Assembly (NCBI GenBank): GCA_002716065.1
Contig: PAZE01000051.1
Span: forward strand, 1 to 51,424
DNA length: 51,424 bases
Origin: Crocinitomicaceae bacterium
GTDB taxonomy: Bacteria > Bacteroidota > Bacteroidia > Flavobacteriales_D > Parvicellaceae
Direction: 5' to 3'
Shown here: piece by piece, positions 24,009 through 33,489 of the stretch
Numbering within the stretch: the first letter of the stretch is position 1
Layout of the letters: each line of letters starts with the position of its first letter
Position numbers and translations under genes: made by a program
The notes under the pieces: generated by a model
The model's database searches: none
What the model was told of the DNA's origin: nothing
Seen by the model: the letters and a program-made list of their open reading frames with translations, nothing else

Positions 24009-25289
24009 TTAGTGGATCATCTGTTTAGTTGTAACAACTGCCTCAAAAGCTTGTTTAATGTCGCTAATGATATCCTGATGGTTTTCAACGCCCACAGATA
24101 ATCGGATCATTTTGTCTGTGATGTTTAGTTTTAAGCGATGTTCTGGATCAACTCCCGCATGAGTCATTCTATTGGGGTGTTGAGCTAGAGATTCTGTGCT
24201 TCCTAAGCTTACTGCTAGCTTAATTAATTTAAGTTGATTTAGAAATTGGAATGCTTCTTTTTCGCCACCTTTTATATCGAATGAAATCATTGCTCCTGCT
24301 CCAGAGCATTGTTTTTTATAAATATTGAACTCTGGATCATTTTCATTAAGCAAGCCAAGGAAATATACTTTTTCAACTTTAGGATGGTGTTGTAGATATT
24401 CAGCAACTTTCTGCGCATTTTCTGCTTGTTTGTCCATCCTTATTTTGAGTGTTTCTAAGCTTCTTAACAATAGCCATGCAGTGTATGGACTAATCATGTT
24501 CCCAAGAAATGTTCGAAGTGTTTTAACTCTTATCATAAGTTCTTGATTTCCAAGAACAGCGCCAGCGATAACATCACTATGTCCTCCAATGTATTTAGTG
24601 GCAGAATAAATAATAAGATCTGCTCCTAGTTGTAAGGGGTGTTGCCATATAGGCCCCATATAAGTGTTGTCTACTGCTATAAGAACTTCTTTATTGTTTT
24701 TTGTAGAAAAATAATTGGCAATATTTTTTTTAGTTGATTGAATATCAACTAAATGGTTTGTTGGGTTAGCTGGAGTTTCTAAATAGATCATCGCAAGAGA
24801 ATCCGCATGATTGGTGTTTTCAATAGCAGAAATAATTTCTTCATCGGTTTGGCCAGGTAAAATTCCAAGAGTATGAACGCCAATTTTTGGTAAGAAGTGG
24901 TTGATAAAATGATCAGTTCCTCCGTAGGTCGGATTACTGTATACTAAAAGATCACCGGGTTTTAAAAATTCTAAAAGCACTGTGCTGATTGCTGACATTC
25001 CACTTTCAAAAACAGCGCAGTCATCCGCTTTGTCCCATAAGCACAATCTATTTTCTAAAATTTCTAGGTTTGGATTGTTGATTCTACTGTAGATTAACCC
25101 TAGCTCTTCTTTAGGTTCTTTGTCTCTAAGGCCATACGCTATTTCAAAAAAGGCTTTTCCTTCCTCAGCAGTTTTAAAAACAAATGTTGAGGTTTGAAAT
25201 ACAGGACATTTGACGGCTCCTTCTGAAAGTTCTGGCTTATAGCCATGGGTCATCATAAGACTTTCTGGGTTCATTTGATCTTTGTTCAT
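24009..25289 (-). CDS. Cys/Met-metabolism PLP enzyme (methionine gamma-lyase/cystathionine gamma-synthase family)
   Basis: 426 residues. PLP-enzyme motifs are SRINNPNLEILENRL, FESGMSAISTVLLEFL, YGGTDHFIN, YLETPANPTN, AVDNTYMGP and the Schiff-base lysine in IIYSATKYIGGHSD. The ending SLGSTESLAQHPNRMTHAGV is typical of the family. It is divergent from an Lrp gene, a common pairing for methionine gamma-lyase and for sulfur amino-acid breakdown. A -7 element TATCTTTG (25294-25301, minus) lies just 4 bases before the ATG, so translation may start at Met6 (25274). Gamma-lyase versus gamma-synthase activity is not decided. Confidence 0.9.
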   Translation of the reverse strand: MNKDQMNPESLMMTHGYKPELSEGAVKCPVFQTSTFVFKTAEEGKAFFEIAYGLRDKEPKEELGLIYSRINNPNLEILENRLCLWDKADDCAVFESGMSAISTVLLEFLKPGDLLVYSNPTYGGTDHFINHFLPKIGVHTLGILPGQTDEEIISAIENTNHADSLAMIYLETPANPTNHLVDIQSTKKNIANYFSTKNNKEVLIAVDNTYMGPIWQHPLQLGADLIIYSATKYIGGHSDVIAGAVLGNQELMIRVKTLRTFLGNMISPYTAWLLLRSLETLKIRMDKQAENAQKVAEYLQHHPKVEKVYFLGLLNENDPEFNIYKKQCSGAGAMISFDIKGGEKEAFQFLNQLKLIKLAVSLGSTESLAQHPNRMTHAGVDPEHRLKLNITDKMIRLSVGVENHQDIISDIKQAFEAVVTTKQMIH

Positions 25290-25293
25290 TTTA

Positions 25294-25301
25294 CAAAGAT
25301 A
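25294..25301 (-). promoter_or_regulatory. -7 promoter element for the Cys/Met PLP enzyme gene
   Basis: The minus strand reads TATCTTTG, fitting TAnnTTTG. AT-rich repeats such as AAGATTTAAATTCTT (25309-25323) lie just upstream between the divergent genes and could be Lrp-binding DNA. Confidence 0.4.
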
Positions 25302-25428
25302 ATTTAAAAGATTTAAATTCTTATTTTAGTGATTAATAAAGAATTTAATACTATTTAAATTAATATTTATGGTAATATCTTCTTAAATTTTCTTATTTTT
25401 AGGTGTTTACTAGAAAATATATCTTGTT

Positions 25429-25893
25429 ATGGTTGATGAAATAGACAGCAAAATATTGACTTTGCTACAAAAGGATGGTAAAATGACATTCAAAGAGATA
25501 GCAAATGAACTTGATTTAACTACAACTCCTGTATATGAACGAATTAAGAAAATGGAAAAAAATGGTGTTATCCAATCCTATAAAGCCATTGTAGATAGGA
25601 GGAAGTTAGGTTTGCAATTATTGGTGTTTTGCAACGTATCTTTAAAAGAACACCAAGCTTCATTTTTAGAGAATTTTGAAAATGATATTGTCAACTTTCC
25701 TGAAGTTATTTCTTGTTATCATATTGCTGGAATGTATGATTATCTGATTCAGTTAACGGTTAAGGATATGGATGAGTATCAGGTTTTTATTTCTAAGAAA
25801 ATAGCCAACATTAACAATATAGCTAAAGTCCAGAGCTCCTTTGTTATGACCGAAGTAAAAACCAACCAGGATTTACCTACTAGTGTTATTTAA
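25429..25893 (+). CDS. Lrp/AsnC-family transcriptional regulator
   Basis: 154 residues: an N-terminal winged helix (IDSKILTLLQKDGKMTFKEIANEL, LTTTPVYERIKKMEKNGVI) and a C-terminal RAM effector domain (LLVFCNVSLKEHQ, PEVISCYHIAGMYDYLIQLTV). It likely senses an amino acid and controls the divergent PLP enzyme and possibly itself. It converges with the membrane-protein gene on its right, with a 21-base overlap of the 3' ends. Confidence 0.94.
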   Translation: MVDEIDSKILTLLQKDGKMTFKEIANELDLTTTPVYERIKKMEKNGVIQSYKAIVDRRKLGLQLLVFCNVSLKEHQASFLENFENDIVNFPEVISCYHIAGMYDYLIQLTVKDMDEYQVFISKKIANINNIAKVQSSFVMTEVKTNQDLPTSVI

Positions 25894-27282
25894 TTTTAGC
25901 TGACCTTTAATTTTTAAACCAAGCTTTAATTGGTCATGTGTAAAATGATTGGAATCATTTGAAATTTCTGCTGAATGAAGATATCCTGATTCTGTTAATG
26001 GATCTAGTAGAATCTGTTTATTGTTGATCTGCTGAGTTATTTGAATTAGTCTATTATCAAATGATTCTCTGTAAGATTTACTAATATGGTATTGATTATG
26101 CAATTGAAATGAGTTTAATCCAATTATTAGAATTAACGCAGTAATTGAAAGAACCTTTTGGATATGTTTTTTATTGGTAAATAATTTCCCAAATTGGTAA
26201 AAGCAAAAGGTGAAAACAAAAAATGTAATAATTGCTAGTGGGTATAGAGTTCTTTCTGCTCCAATATCTTGAGTTTTATATGTGATAGGAAGCTGAAAGA
26301 TATATATTGCCAATCCTAGAAATAAAATGGAAAAGCAAATTTTTTTTAACGATGATTTTATTGAATTAGGTGCTGATATTGGAGTTAATATAGTTGAAGC
26401 AACAATAGCGAAAATTAGACAATAGGGAATGATTTCAGGAATGATTTTTAAAAAAATAATTTCTGAGAATTTTATGTTGTCAATCAAAGCCGTAAAAATG
26501 GATATTTCTTTGAAAAAACTACTTCTAATTTGATTTCCATTTCCTAAGTACATAACAATAAATGCAAGATGAACAATAAGGTAAAGAACGATGCATTTAT
26601 TTACTTTACTTGAAGAAAATTTAATAGAACTTAGTTGACTTTTTTTAGCCCAAAGAAAAATGAAAAAGAAAGTTAGAAATATTAATAAGGTTAAACTTAA
26701 TGTTCCATTTGATCCGCCAATGGTTATTCCACAAGCTATTAATACAACATAATTTAAAAAAGTATTGGCATTGGTTAAAATAATACCAGCAGAAAAAATT
26801 AATACCATACAAGAAAGAAGGTAAGTGCAACTGGAAGATAGCCAAAACCATGTTTCTCCAATATTAAAACTACAATAGAATAGAGCACAGGAAATTAAAA
26901 TACTGTAGTTAATCATTTTAAATTTAGTGAATGATATATTAACTATGTTTTTTAAACCCGTAAGAAAAAGATAAATAGAACTTGAGCATAGCAAAAGAAG
27001 AAAAAGCTGATAGATTACTAACGTAGTTTTAAATTTTAAAAATGATGTAATAAAAAAGCTAATAAGCAAAGCTACGTACCTTGTACACCATTGATTGTAA
27101 ATCAATTTAACACCATCAATAACACCAAATTCTTCAACAATATACATGGAATAAAAATCGTCATGAGAAATTCTATTGTTAAATGAAAGAACGAAATAAA
27201 GTCCTAAAAAAATAACATTTGCAACAACAATTAGGTAGTCTATTAGAGATAGCTGATTGATGATTTTTTTTAATGGATTCAT
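25873..27282 (-). CDS. Polytopic membrane protein, possibly a GT-C type glycosyltransferase
   Basis: 469 residues with about 11-13 membrane helices and few soluble parts. After the first helix comes NNRISHDDFYSMYIVEEFG, an acidic DD motif in the first outer loop as seen in many GT-C-like polytopic proteins, and a later GAERTLYPLAIITFF. No better family match can be claimed. It begins directly at the end of the deacetylase-like gene (no gap), so the two are co-transcribed and may act on the same envelope polysaccharide or lipid-linked sugar. Function inferred only weakly. Confidence 0.7.
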   Translation of the reverse strand: MNPLKKIINQLSLIDYLIVVANVIFLGLYFVLSFNNRISHDDFYSMYIVEEFGVIDGVKLIYNQWCTRYVALLISFFITSFLKFKTTLVIYQLFLLLLCSSSIYLFLTGLKNIVNISFTKFKMINYSILISCALFYCSFNIGETWFWLSSSCTYLLSCMVLIFSAGIILTNANTFLNYVVLIACGITIGGSNGTLSLTLLIFLTFFFIFLWAKKSQLSSIKFSSSKVNKCIVLYLIVHLAFIVMYLGNGNQIRSSFFKEISIFTALIDNIKFSEIIFLKIIPEIIPYCLIFAIVASTILTPISAPNSIKSSLKKICFSILFLGLAIYIFQLPITYKTQDIGAERTLYPLAIITFFVFTFCFYQFGKLFTNKKHIQKVLSITALILIIGLNSFQLHNQYHISKSYRESFDNRLIQITQQINNKQILLDPLTESGYLHSAEISNDSNHFTHDQLKLGLKIKGQLKLNNTSR

Positions 27283-28674
27283 TTATTGGGCATTGATTAA
27301 ATCTTCTCTTTCTTTTTGCCATTGGTAATAGTTTTCAAAACTAGTTACCCATACATTTTTAGTATTAGAGAGGTGCTCGATTATTTTCATATATACTCTT
27401 GCATATAAAGAAAGTTTTTTATCTGTAGGATATGCCATTCTTACGTGCCAATTAATTGAGGCTACTCCCTGAGCTTTTGTTAATTCATTAATGAATACTA
27501 TAGCTTTTTGTACAATTTCTTCTTCATTTTCACCATTAACAAGATTCGTATCCATTAAGAAATTAGGGATCTGAAGGGTAGAAAGGGTAATGTTGTTTTC
27601 TGAATTGTATGGATAAAAAGGCAATGCAGTACTTCTTCGGAATCCAGGGCAGTCGTTAAAGGCAATTGAAGAGTCGTATTTAAATCCTGATTTATGATGT
27701 GCCAAAAGGGTTTGATCTTCATTTTTTCCTAAATTCCAAAAATGATGTCTGTTGCCAATTACTTGACGTTTAGCTATTTTTTCTAATCTGTTTTTTTCAT
27801 CCTCGAAAAAGGAAAGATTAGTATTGGCATTGTAGCTACTGTGTAGACCAATTTCAAACCCCTTATCGTTAAGTAAACTAAATAATTTTTGGAATTCTTG
27901 ATGGTCAATATCATAGGAATTGTCAAGCTTAAAGTTGCTGCCTTTTTCAAATCTAGATTTAGCACTAAAAAAGAAGCTCGATGAAAATCCGTATTTACTT
28001 TCTAAGGCTAATATTTTTTCAAAATTCCAATAACTTTTGTGTCCGCCAAAAATAATTTTTCTAATGTATTTTCTTAAAAATATCCAGGCATAATATAGCT
28101 TATTTTCAAAGTTTAGATGCTTTATTTTTTCTTTTTGCCTTTTTAAAATAGCGTATCTATCAGGCTCATCAACATCATGAGATAGCACAACTACACTTGT
28201 GTAATCTTTTGGATAAAAAGGTATAGGAGTTAAAAGAAATTTTTCTTTAATACTGTTTTTAATTAACAATACATAATAGTTAACAATAGGTTTTTGAATA
28301 CTACCATTTTTAAATTGATAAGAACAAGCACCTTTTAATCTATTGTGCTTGTCGTAATGTTCTTTGTTAAGGTTGGAATGAATTTTATCTGTTAATAAAA
28401 GGATAGTAGCCTCAATTATGTCAAATGATAATTCCTTAAGCCTAGATTTTTCGTTAAAAGAAAAAATAGCACTAGGAGACGTTTTTTTTTGTTGAATAAT
28501 TATTGAATTGGATAAGCTGTTTATTTCTACTAAATCGTTACCATAATAAAGCTTTACTTGATCAGTTATTGTGTTGCTTTTAACAGCTTTATAACCGGAG
28601 CTTTCTACAAGAAATTTTATAGCCCAATTGTTTATTGGAGTGTCTATTGTTTTATTTATGAAATAACTAACCAT
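27283..28674 (-). CDS. Polysaccharide deacetylase-like (CE4/NodB-type) protein
   Basis: 463 residues without a signal peptide. The N-terminal half (1-165) has no clear domain. From about 170 a NodB-like barrel appears: VVVLSHDVDEPD (the SHDVD metal and catalytic Asp region), YGFSSSFFF, KGFEIGLHSSYN (the H of the second motif), GNRHHFWNL and, late, VASINWHVR. These correspond to motif series of polysaccharide deacetylases of the large, bacterial-envelope kind. Paired with the polytopic protein that follows without a gap. The substrate is unknown. Confidence 0.8.
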   Translation of the reverse strand: MVSYFINKTIDTPINNWAIKFLVESSGYKAVKSNTITDQVKLYYGNDLVEINSLSNSIIIQQKKTSPSAIFSFNEKSRLKELSFDIIEATILLLTDKIHSNLNKEHYDKHNRLKGACSYQFKNGSIQKPIVNYYVLLIKNSIKEKFLLTPIPFYPKDYTSVVVLSHDVDEPDRYAILKRQKEKIKHLNFENKLYYAWIFLRKYIRKIIFGGHKSYWNFEKILALESKYGFSSSFFFSAKSRFEKGSNFKLDNSYDIDHQEFQKLFSLLNDKGFEIGLHSSYNANTNLSFFEDEKNRLEKIAKRQVIGNRHHFWNLGKNEDQTLLAHHKSGFKYDSSIAFNDCPGFRRSTALPFYPYNSENNITLSTLQIPNFLMDTNLVNGENEEEIVQKAIVFINELTKAQGVASINWHVRMAYPTDKKLSLYARVYMKIIEHLSNTKNVWVTSFENYYQWQKEREDLINAQ

Positions 28675-28748
28675 GACGAAAAAAATCTCCGAACAAAGTA
28701 CTAAAAAGATCCCTTATACGAACATTTATTCTATTTAAATATGTACTT

Positions 28749-28808
28749 AACTTTACAAAAAGTAAAGTTTATTTTACATTATGTAAAAAAAGTATTACAT
28801 TTGTGTAA
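28749..28808. promoter_or_regulatory. Three evenly spaced TTTAC-N5/6-GTAAA palindromes (operators)
   Basis: CTTTAC-N5-GTAAAG is centred at 28759, TTTTAC-N5-GTAAAA at 28780 and TTAC-N6-GTAA at about 28801.5. Centres are about 21 bases apart, two turns of B-DNA, so proteins would bind on one face. The third overlaps the -7 element TACATTTG (28796-28803). The XRE-type regulator encoded at 29288 is the obvious candidate binder. Confidence 0.65.
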
Positions 28809-28823
28809 ACTAAATTTTAAAAA

Positions 28824-29285
28824 ATGAAAAACAATTATTTATTACCTCACAAATTCAAATTAATTGGATTAATTCTTTTAGCACCAACTTTAGTATTAGC
28901 TGCTATGTTTTTATTTAATGACTTTGAGTTTGAATTTTTAGAACTCTCTGTATTTTCTTTAGCAAATACTCCTTTGTTTGGAGATGCTGACTTGTTTGTC
29001 ACTCTTTCTAATAACATAACCAATGAACTTATTGCTGTTTTATCAATTGTTAGTTTGTTGTTTATTGCTTTTTCAAAGCAAAAAAATGAAGATGAATTGG
29101 TGAATGCGATTCGACTTAAGTCATTAGTAATGGCAACTTATATTAATTACTTCATCCTTTTATTTTGTGTAATCTTTTTCTATGAACTTGCTTTTTTATG
29201 GGTTATGCTGCTAAACATGTTTACTATTTTAATCTTTTTCATTGTTTATTTTAATTTGAGGATGTTTCAACTAAATAGAAAATAG
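28824..29285 (+). CDS. Four-helix membrane protein, unknown function
   Basis: 153 residues with four hydrophobic segments (about 13-31, 68-84, 100-122 and 126-145). The cytosolic loop has SKQKNEDELVNAIRLKSLVMATYIN. This pattern is common in small Bacteroidetes membrane proteins encoded directly before an XRE repressor, but no function is established. It begins 2 bases before the regulator gene and is preceded by three palindromes overlapping its promoter, so the module is probably autoregulated. Confidence 0.75.
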   Translation: MKNNYLLPHKFKLIGLILLAPTLVLAAMFLFNDFEFEFLELSVFSLANTPLFGDADLFVTLSNNITNELIAVLSIVSLLFIAFSKQKNEDELVNAIRLKSLVMATYINYFILLFCVIFFYELAFLWVMLLNMFTILIFFIVYFNLRMFQLNRK

Positions 29286-29287
29286 AT

Positions 29288-29491
29288 ATGAAAAATAGTT
29301 TAAAAGTTGAAAGAGCAAAAAAAGATATTACACAAGCACAGCTTGCTGAAAAAGTAAAGGTTAGTAGACAAACAATTAATGCGATTGAATCTGGAGATTA
29401 CAACTTATCTACTATTCTTGCACTAAAAATTGCAAAGGTGTTCGAAGTTAATGTAGATGATATATTTACTTTAGAAGATAAAGATATGTAA
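29288..29491 (+). CDS. XRE-family helix-turn-helix regulator
   Basis: 67 residues, a single HTH domain: LKVERAKKDITQAQLAEKVKVSRQTINAIESGDYN, cut here to the core pattern QAQLAEKVKVSRQTINAIE, followed by LALKIAKVFEVNVDDIF. It resembles the compact YozG/PH-type regulators that accompany a membrane protein gene. It is translated 2 bases after the four-helix membrane protein and probably binds the palindromes at 28749-28808. Confidence 0.9.
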   Translation: MKNSLKVERAKKDITQAQLAEKVKVSRQTINAIESGDYNLSTILALKIAKVFEVNVDDIFTLEDKDM

Positions 29492-29493
29492 GG

Positions 29494-32400
29494 TTAATAA
29501 AGGGTTATTTTTTTATAAATGGTTTGCTCCATTTTTTTAATTAAAACGTAATATATTCCCTTTGCATTTTCCTTTAAATTAATCTCATTAACTTGTTTTA
29601 GTTCAGTAATTGAATAGATTACTTTTCCAAGATTATCAATAATTTCGATTTTTTCAATTGACTCATCCATCGAATTTAATTCAATGTAAAAATTACCACT
29701 ATTGGGATTAGGGTAAATTGAAATTTCATTATCCTGGTTTTCTAAAATGGAATTAACACCTACATTGATTTCTAAACTGTCTACATTTGAGCAAGTCCCA
29801 TTTAAAACAGTTAAGATAACGGTATATGCACCTGAGTTGGTGTATTGATGGCTAGGGTTCTGGTTTGAAGAGGTGTTTCCATCACCAAAGTTCCATATAA
29901 AGGATGACCCGACAGAGCCAATACTACTAAAATTGATAGTTTGGCCAACTAATGGACTATTTACATCAACATCTGCAATTGCAGTTGCAGGTTGATCAAC
30001 TGTTATTGTAATTGATGTAGTGTCGCTTAGGCAACCGTTAGTACTTCCTTGAACATATAAAGTAGTATCGTTGGTTGGTGATAAAATAATAGTTGAAGAA
30101 GTATCTCCATTATACCAAATATAGTTTTGTGCACCTGAAACTACTATGTTGATTTGATCTCCTAGGCATATTGATGGATCGTTTGGAACAGCAACAATAG
30201 TTGGTTTTGGATAAATGGTAATGTATCCAGAAATTACTTTAGTGTCTGAATTTGACCCGTCAGATACGGTGAGTTCTACATCATAGGTTCCAGGTGAACT
30301 GTAGGAGATAGTAGGGTTCTGAAGAGTAGAACTTGAAGGTGTTCCGCCATTAAAGTTCCAACTCCATGAATTTATAGCTCCAATAGATAGATCTTGAAAG
30401 GTAATGGTTTCTGAACTACATCCAAAGGTTTGGTTAGCGCTAAAATCCGCACTGATATTTGAAGATAAACAGAAATTATGGATGGCTTGTGATCCAAAAT
30501 CAGGATTGGCCATTTGAACAAGAACCGAGTTTTGATCATCTACAATAGTATAGTTTCCATCAATGGAACAGCTTCCCCATTGACTTCCATATAAACCATC
30601 TCCATAGGAATCGTTAATGATGAAATCGTAACATCCATCAGAAAGACAGAAAGACTCACTAATTGATTCCCCGTTAGAATCGTCACTGTAAGGACCTCCA
30701 GAAATTAGTGTATTGCCGATACTGTCTTGAACAACCCAAGTTATTTCAGATCCCCAACAATCTGTATCTAGGTTTAAAGTAACGTTTGTTCCACCACCAG
30801 CAGTAATAGAAAAATTACTCGAATTGGAATCATTTGAATTATCCTGGTCGTTTTGACCATTGGGAAGAATAGTAGAAGCGTTAAAGACATGGCTGCCAGA
30901 AGAGGGTGATAAAGAGGGAAGGTTAACGTTAACAGAAGCGCCAGTACTTAAATTGCCAGTCCAATTGAAGGTTTGATTGGTATTCCCATCAATATTATAC
31001 AAAATAGTTACAGCTGTTAAATCTAGGGCGCCATAATTCGTTAATTGTACAATAGGAGTGATGCTTCCTCCTCCACATAGGGAAGATTGCGGTTCAATTA
31101 CCATCGAAATACCTGCATCATAATCAGGTAAATTAATACTAGTTGGTGATTCCCATATACCTCTTCCGTAAGTTCCGGCTCTAATTACACCAGCACTTTG
31201 GTTAATTTCCAAATCGTTTACTATAACATTAGGGAGATTATTCATAAACTGCATCCAACCCGCAAAAGCATTGTCGTAATAGTAAACGCCAATATCAGTT
31301 CCAACAAAAATACCTCCATTGGTGCCTTGATCGTATTTAACAATATTGCAGGGTAAATTGGGAAGGTTACCCGTTATGTTATTCCAAGTGTTTCCTCCAT
31401 CAATAGTATGAAATACATGATTAGATGCTGACCATCCACCTCTAGTAATCCAAATTTCATTAAAATTTGTAGGATTAACTTCAATAGAAGTAAAATTAGA
31501 AGTTGATGGAATAGATCCAGTTATATCCGTAAAAGTTGCACCATTATCCGTGGTTCTATATAAATTATCGTTTGTGCTAACAAACATAATATCGGAATTT
31601 GCCTCATAGATTTCGATACACCTTAGCTGTTGAGGGAAATTAAATGTAGAGAGTTGATTCCAGCCAGTATTGTAGTCGTATTCGTATAAATCATCATATC
31701 CAGCAACAAGTCTGTTGTTATTGGGATCCATTTGCATAGGAGTAACCCATCTTCCACTTTGTGGACTACCAAGACCGGTAGAAGTGTTTCCACCATTGGA
31801 AGATCTGTACAAATCTCCAAATTGAATCATTCCAAAAATAATATTAGAGTTGTTAGGATCAACTCCTGCTTCCATTCCATCAGCACCATAATATACTTTC
31901 CATGTGCCATTTTTCAATACATATCCTCCGTTGTCTTGTAACCCACCAGCAATAGTGTTTACATCATTCTGAGCAACAGAAATCCTATAAAATTGTCCTA
32001 TTTGTAAACCAAAAGAAAGGTCGTTAAATGAGTTTCCATTATTGGTTGATTTGTATATACCTCCATCGCTTCCACAATAAAGTCGATTGTTGAAGTATTT
32101 TAAAAAATGAATATCTGCATGAGTGTAGGTATTACTTGAAGGATTACTCCAACTATTTAATTTTGTAAAAGAGCTGCCTCCGTTAGTAGATTTCCAAACA
32201 TTTAATACTCCAGTAATTATTGTATTTGCATTTGTTGGTGATACAGCTATTGCCATATCATACCAAGCTTGAGTAGATTCAAAAATATCAGTTGTAGTAT
32301 TCATAGCAGAGAATGAATTTCCTGAATCATTTGATCGATAAAGTCCTTGAAAAGCGTTTCCAGTTGTAGCACTTAAAACATATACATAATTGGCATTTGC

Positions 32401-33351
32401 AGCAGTAGTAGCAATGGCAAGTCTTCCAGATGTGTTTGGTAGGCCATTTGTGGTGGTGTTGGTCCATGAATTACCTGCGTTTGTAGAAACGTGAAACGTT
32501 TCCGAACCAACTGCATAAATCGTAGTAGGGTCATTAGGTTTTAAATCTATATCTCTTATGTATCCACTTAAAAGAGTATTCCAGCTATTGCCTGCATCAG
32601 TTGATTTTAATAGGCCTCCGTTTGTAGCAAGATAAAGAACATTGGAATTGGTTGGGTCTATAATTAATTCAGTAGTTTCATTAGTGGTGATATTTCCTAT
32701 GATGCTCCATGTAGCACCACCATCAGTAGATTTCACCAATCCAATACTATAGGTGTCACCACCGTCAGTATCTCCTGTACATAGGTATATAATGTTGGAA
32801 TTAGTGGGGTCAATAGTAATTCCAGAAATTCCTATTGTTGATAGCTCATCTGAAATGGGAGACCAATTTATTCCACCATCAGTAGTTTTCCAGACTCCCC
32901 CTGCTGGTGCACCAATATAGATAATGTTTGAGTTAGTTGGATCCTCGGTGATGCAATTAACTCTTCCTGTTCCAGGACTCCAGGAACCAGTAGAGGTATA
33001 ATTAAAAGGGCCTAATGGTTGCCAATTTCCAATTCCTCCAGATTTGGTTAAGGATATTTTAGTGAGTTTTTTGTAATTCTCCCATACCTTAGAATTTGTG
33101 GGAAATGATCCATCTTCTAAAATTCTTGACTCCCAAAAATTTTCCCATCTTTTGTATTGTTTCCAACCTTTTCCTTTTACGTAGCTTTTTCCTTCCCATT
33201 CTTTATTAAAAGCTTTCTGGATGTCGTAAAAATTTGCTTTTGGACTCATCATCATCTCTACCCATTGTTGAGCTGAAAGGGTGAATGATAAAACAAGAAA
33301 GCCTAAAGTTATTATAGATTTACAATAGGAACCAATTGAGGAAGTTTTCAT
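29494..33351 (-). CDS. Large secreted beta-propeller/PKD protein with T9SS C-terminal signal
   Basis: 1285 residues. Signal peptide up to about residue 28 (ITLGFLVLSFTLSAQ). Residues 110-740 hold many BNR/sortilin-type repeats: GGVWKTTDGGINWSPIS, GLVKSTDGGATWSIIG, LYRSNDSGNSFSAM and the like, forming one or two propellers. Then come a CARDB-like part (about 750-840), a Cys-containing beta domain, two PKD domains (about 960-1050 and 1135-1195, with DGSNSD and FIWNFGDGNTSSNQNPSH) and a type IX secretion sorting domain (ISIYPNPNSGNFYIEL...GIYYVLIKK). It is therefore exported across the outer membrane and attached or released. Probably binds a polymer or protein; the substrate is unknown. Confidence 0.9.
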   Translation of the reverse strand: MKTSSIGSYCKSIITLGFLVLSFTLSAQQWVEMMMSPKANFYDIQKAFNKEWEGKSYVKGKGWKQYKRWENFWESRILEDGSFPTNSKVWENYKKLTKISLTKSGGIGNWQPLGPFNYTSTGSWSPGTGRVNCITEDPTNSNIIYIGAPAGGVWKTTDGGINWSPISDELSTIGISGITIDPTNSNIIYLCTGDTDGGDTYSIGLVKSTDGGATWSIIGNITTNETTELIIDPTNSNVLYLATNGGLLKSTDAGNSWNTLLSGYIRDIDLKPNDPTTIYAVGSETFHVSTNAGNSWTNTTTNGLPNTSGRLAIATTAANANYVYVLSATTGNAFQGLYRSNDSGNSFSAMNTTTDIFESTQAWYDMAIAVSPTNANTIITGVLNVWKSTNGGSSFTKLNSWSNPSSNTYTHADIHFLKYFNNRLYCGSDGGIYKSTNNGNSFNDLSFGLQIGQFYRISVAQNDVNTIAGGLQDNGGYVLKNGTWKVYYGADGMEAGVDPNNSNIIFGMIQFGDLYRSSNGGNTSTGLGSPQSGRWVTPMQMDPNNNRLVAGYDDLYEYDYNTGWNQLSTFNFPQQLRCIEIYEANSDIMFVSTNDNLYRTTDNGATFTDITGSIPSTSNFTSIEVNPTNFNEIWITRGGWSASNHVFHTIDGGNTWNNITGNLPNLPCNIVKYDQGTNGGIFVGTDIGVYYYDNAFAGWMQFMNNLPNVIVNDLEINQSAGVIRAGTYGRGIWESPTSINLPDYDAGISMVIEPQSSLCGGGSITPIVQLTNYGALDLTAVTILYNIDGNTNQTFNWTGNLSTGASVNVNLPSLSPSSGSHVFNASTILPNGQNDQDNSNDSNSSNFSITAGGGTNVTLNLDTDCWGSEITWVVQDSIGNTLISGGPYSDDSNGESISESFCLSDGCYDFIINDSYGDGLYGSQWGSCSIDGNYTIVDDQNSVLVQMANPDFGSQAIHNFCLSSNISADFSANQTFGCSSETITFQDLSIGAINSWSWNFNGGTPSSSTLQNPTISYSSPGTYDVELTVSDGSNSDTKVISGYITIYPKPTIVAVPNDPSICLGDQINIVVSGAQNYIWYNGDTSSTIILSPTNDTTLYVQGSTNGCLSDTTSITITVDQPATAIADVDVNSPLVGQTINFSSIGSVGSSFIWNFGDGNTSSNQNPSHQYTNSGAYTVILTVLNGTCSNVDSLEINVGVNSILENQDNEISIYPNPNSGNFYIELNSMDESIEKIEIIDNLGKVIYSITELKQVNEINLKENAKGIYYVLIKKMEQTIYKKITLY

Positions 33352-33436
33352 AAGTTTCTTATAAGGGAGTTTGTATGTACTAGTATAACAGTAAACTCTC
33401 CAAATAGTTGCTTATGTTTAATGTAGAATCTTAAGC

Positions 33437-33470
33437 AAAAAAAAGCCTATCGAATCCGATAGGCTTTTTT
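33437..33470 (-). terminator. Rho-independent terminator of the cold-shock gene
   Basis: AAAGCCTATCG (to 33452), loop AATC, CGATAGGCTTT: a perfect stem of about 14 pairs including flanking A/T runs at 33439-33452 and 33457-33470. It lies 20 bases after the csp stop on the minus strand. A/T runs on both sides could let it work in either direction. Confidence 0.85.
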
Positions 33471-33489
33471 AGATAGTATAAAATAAAAA

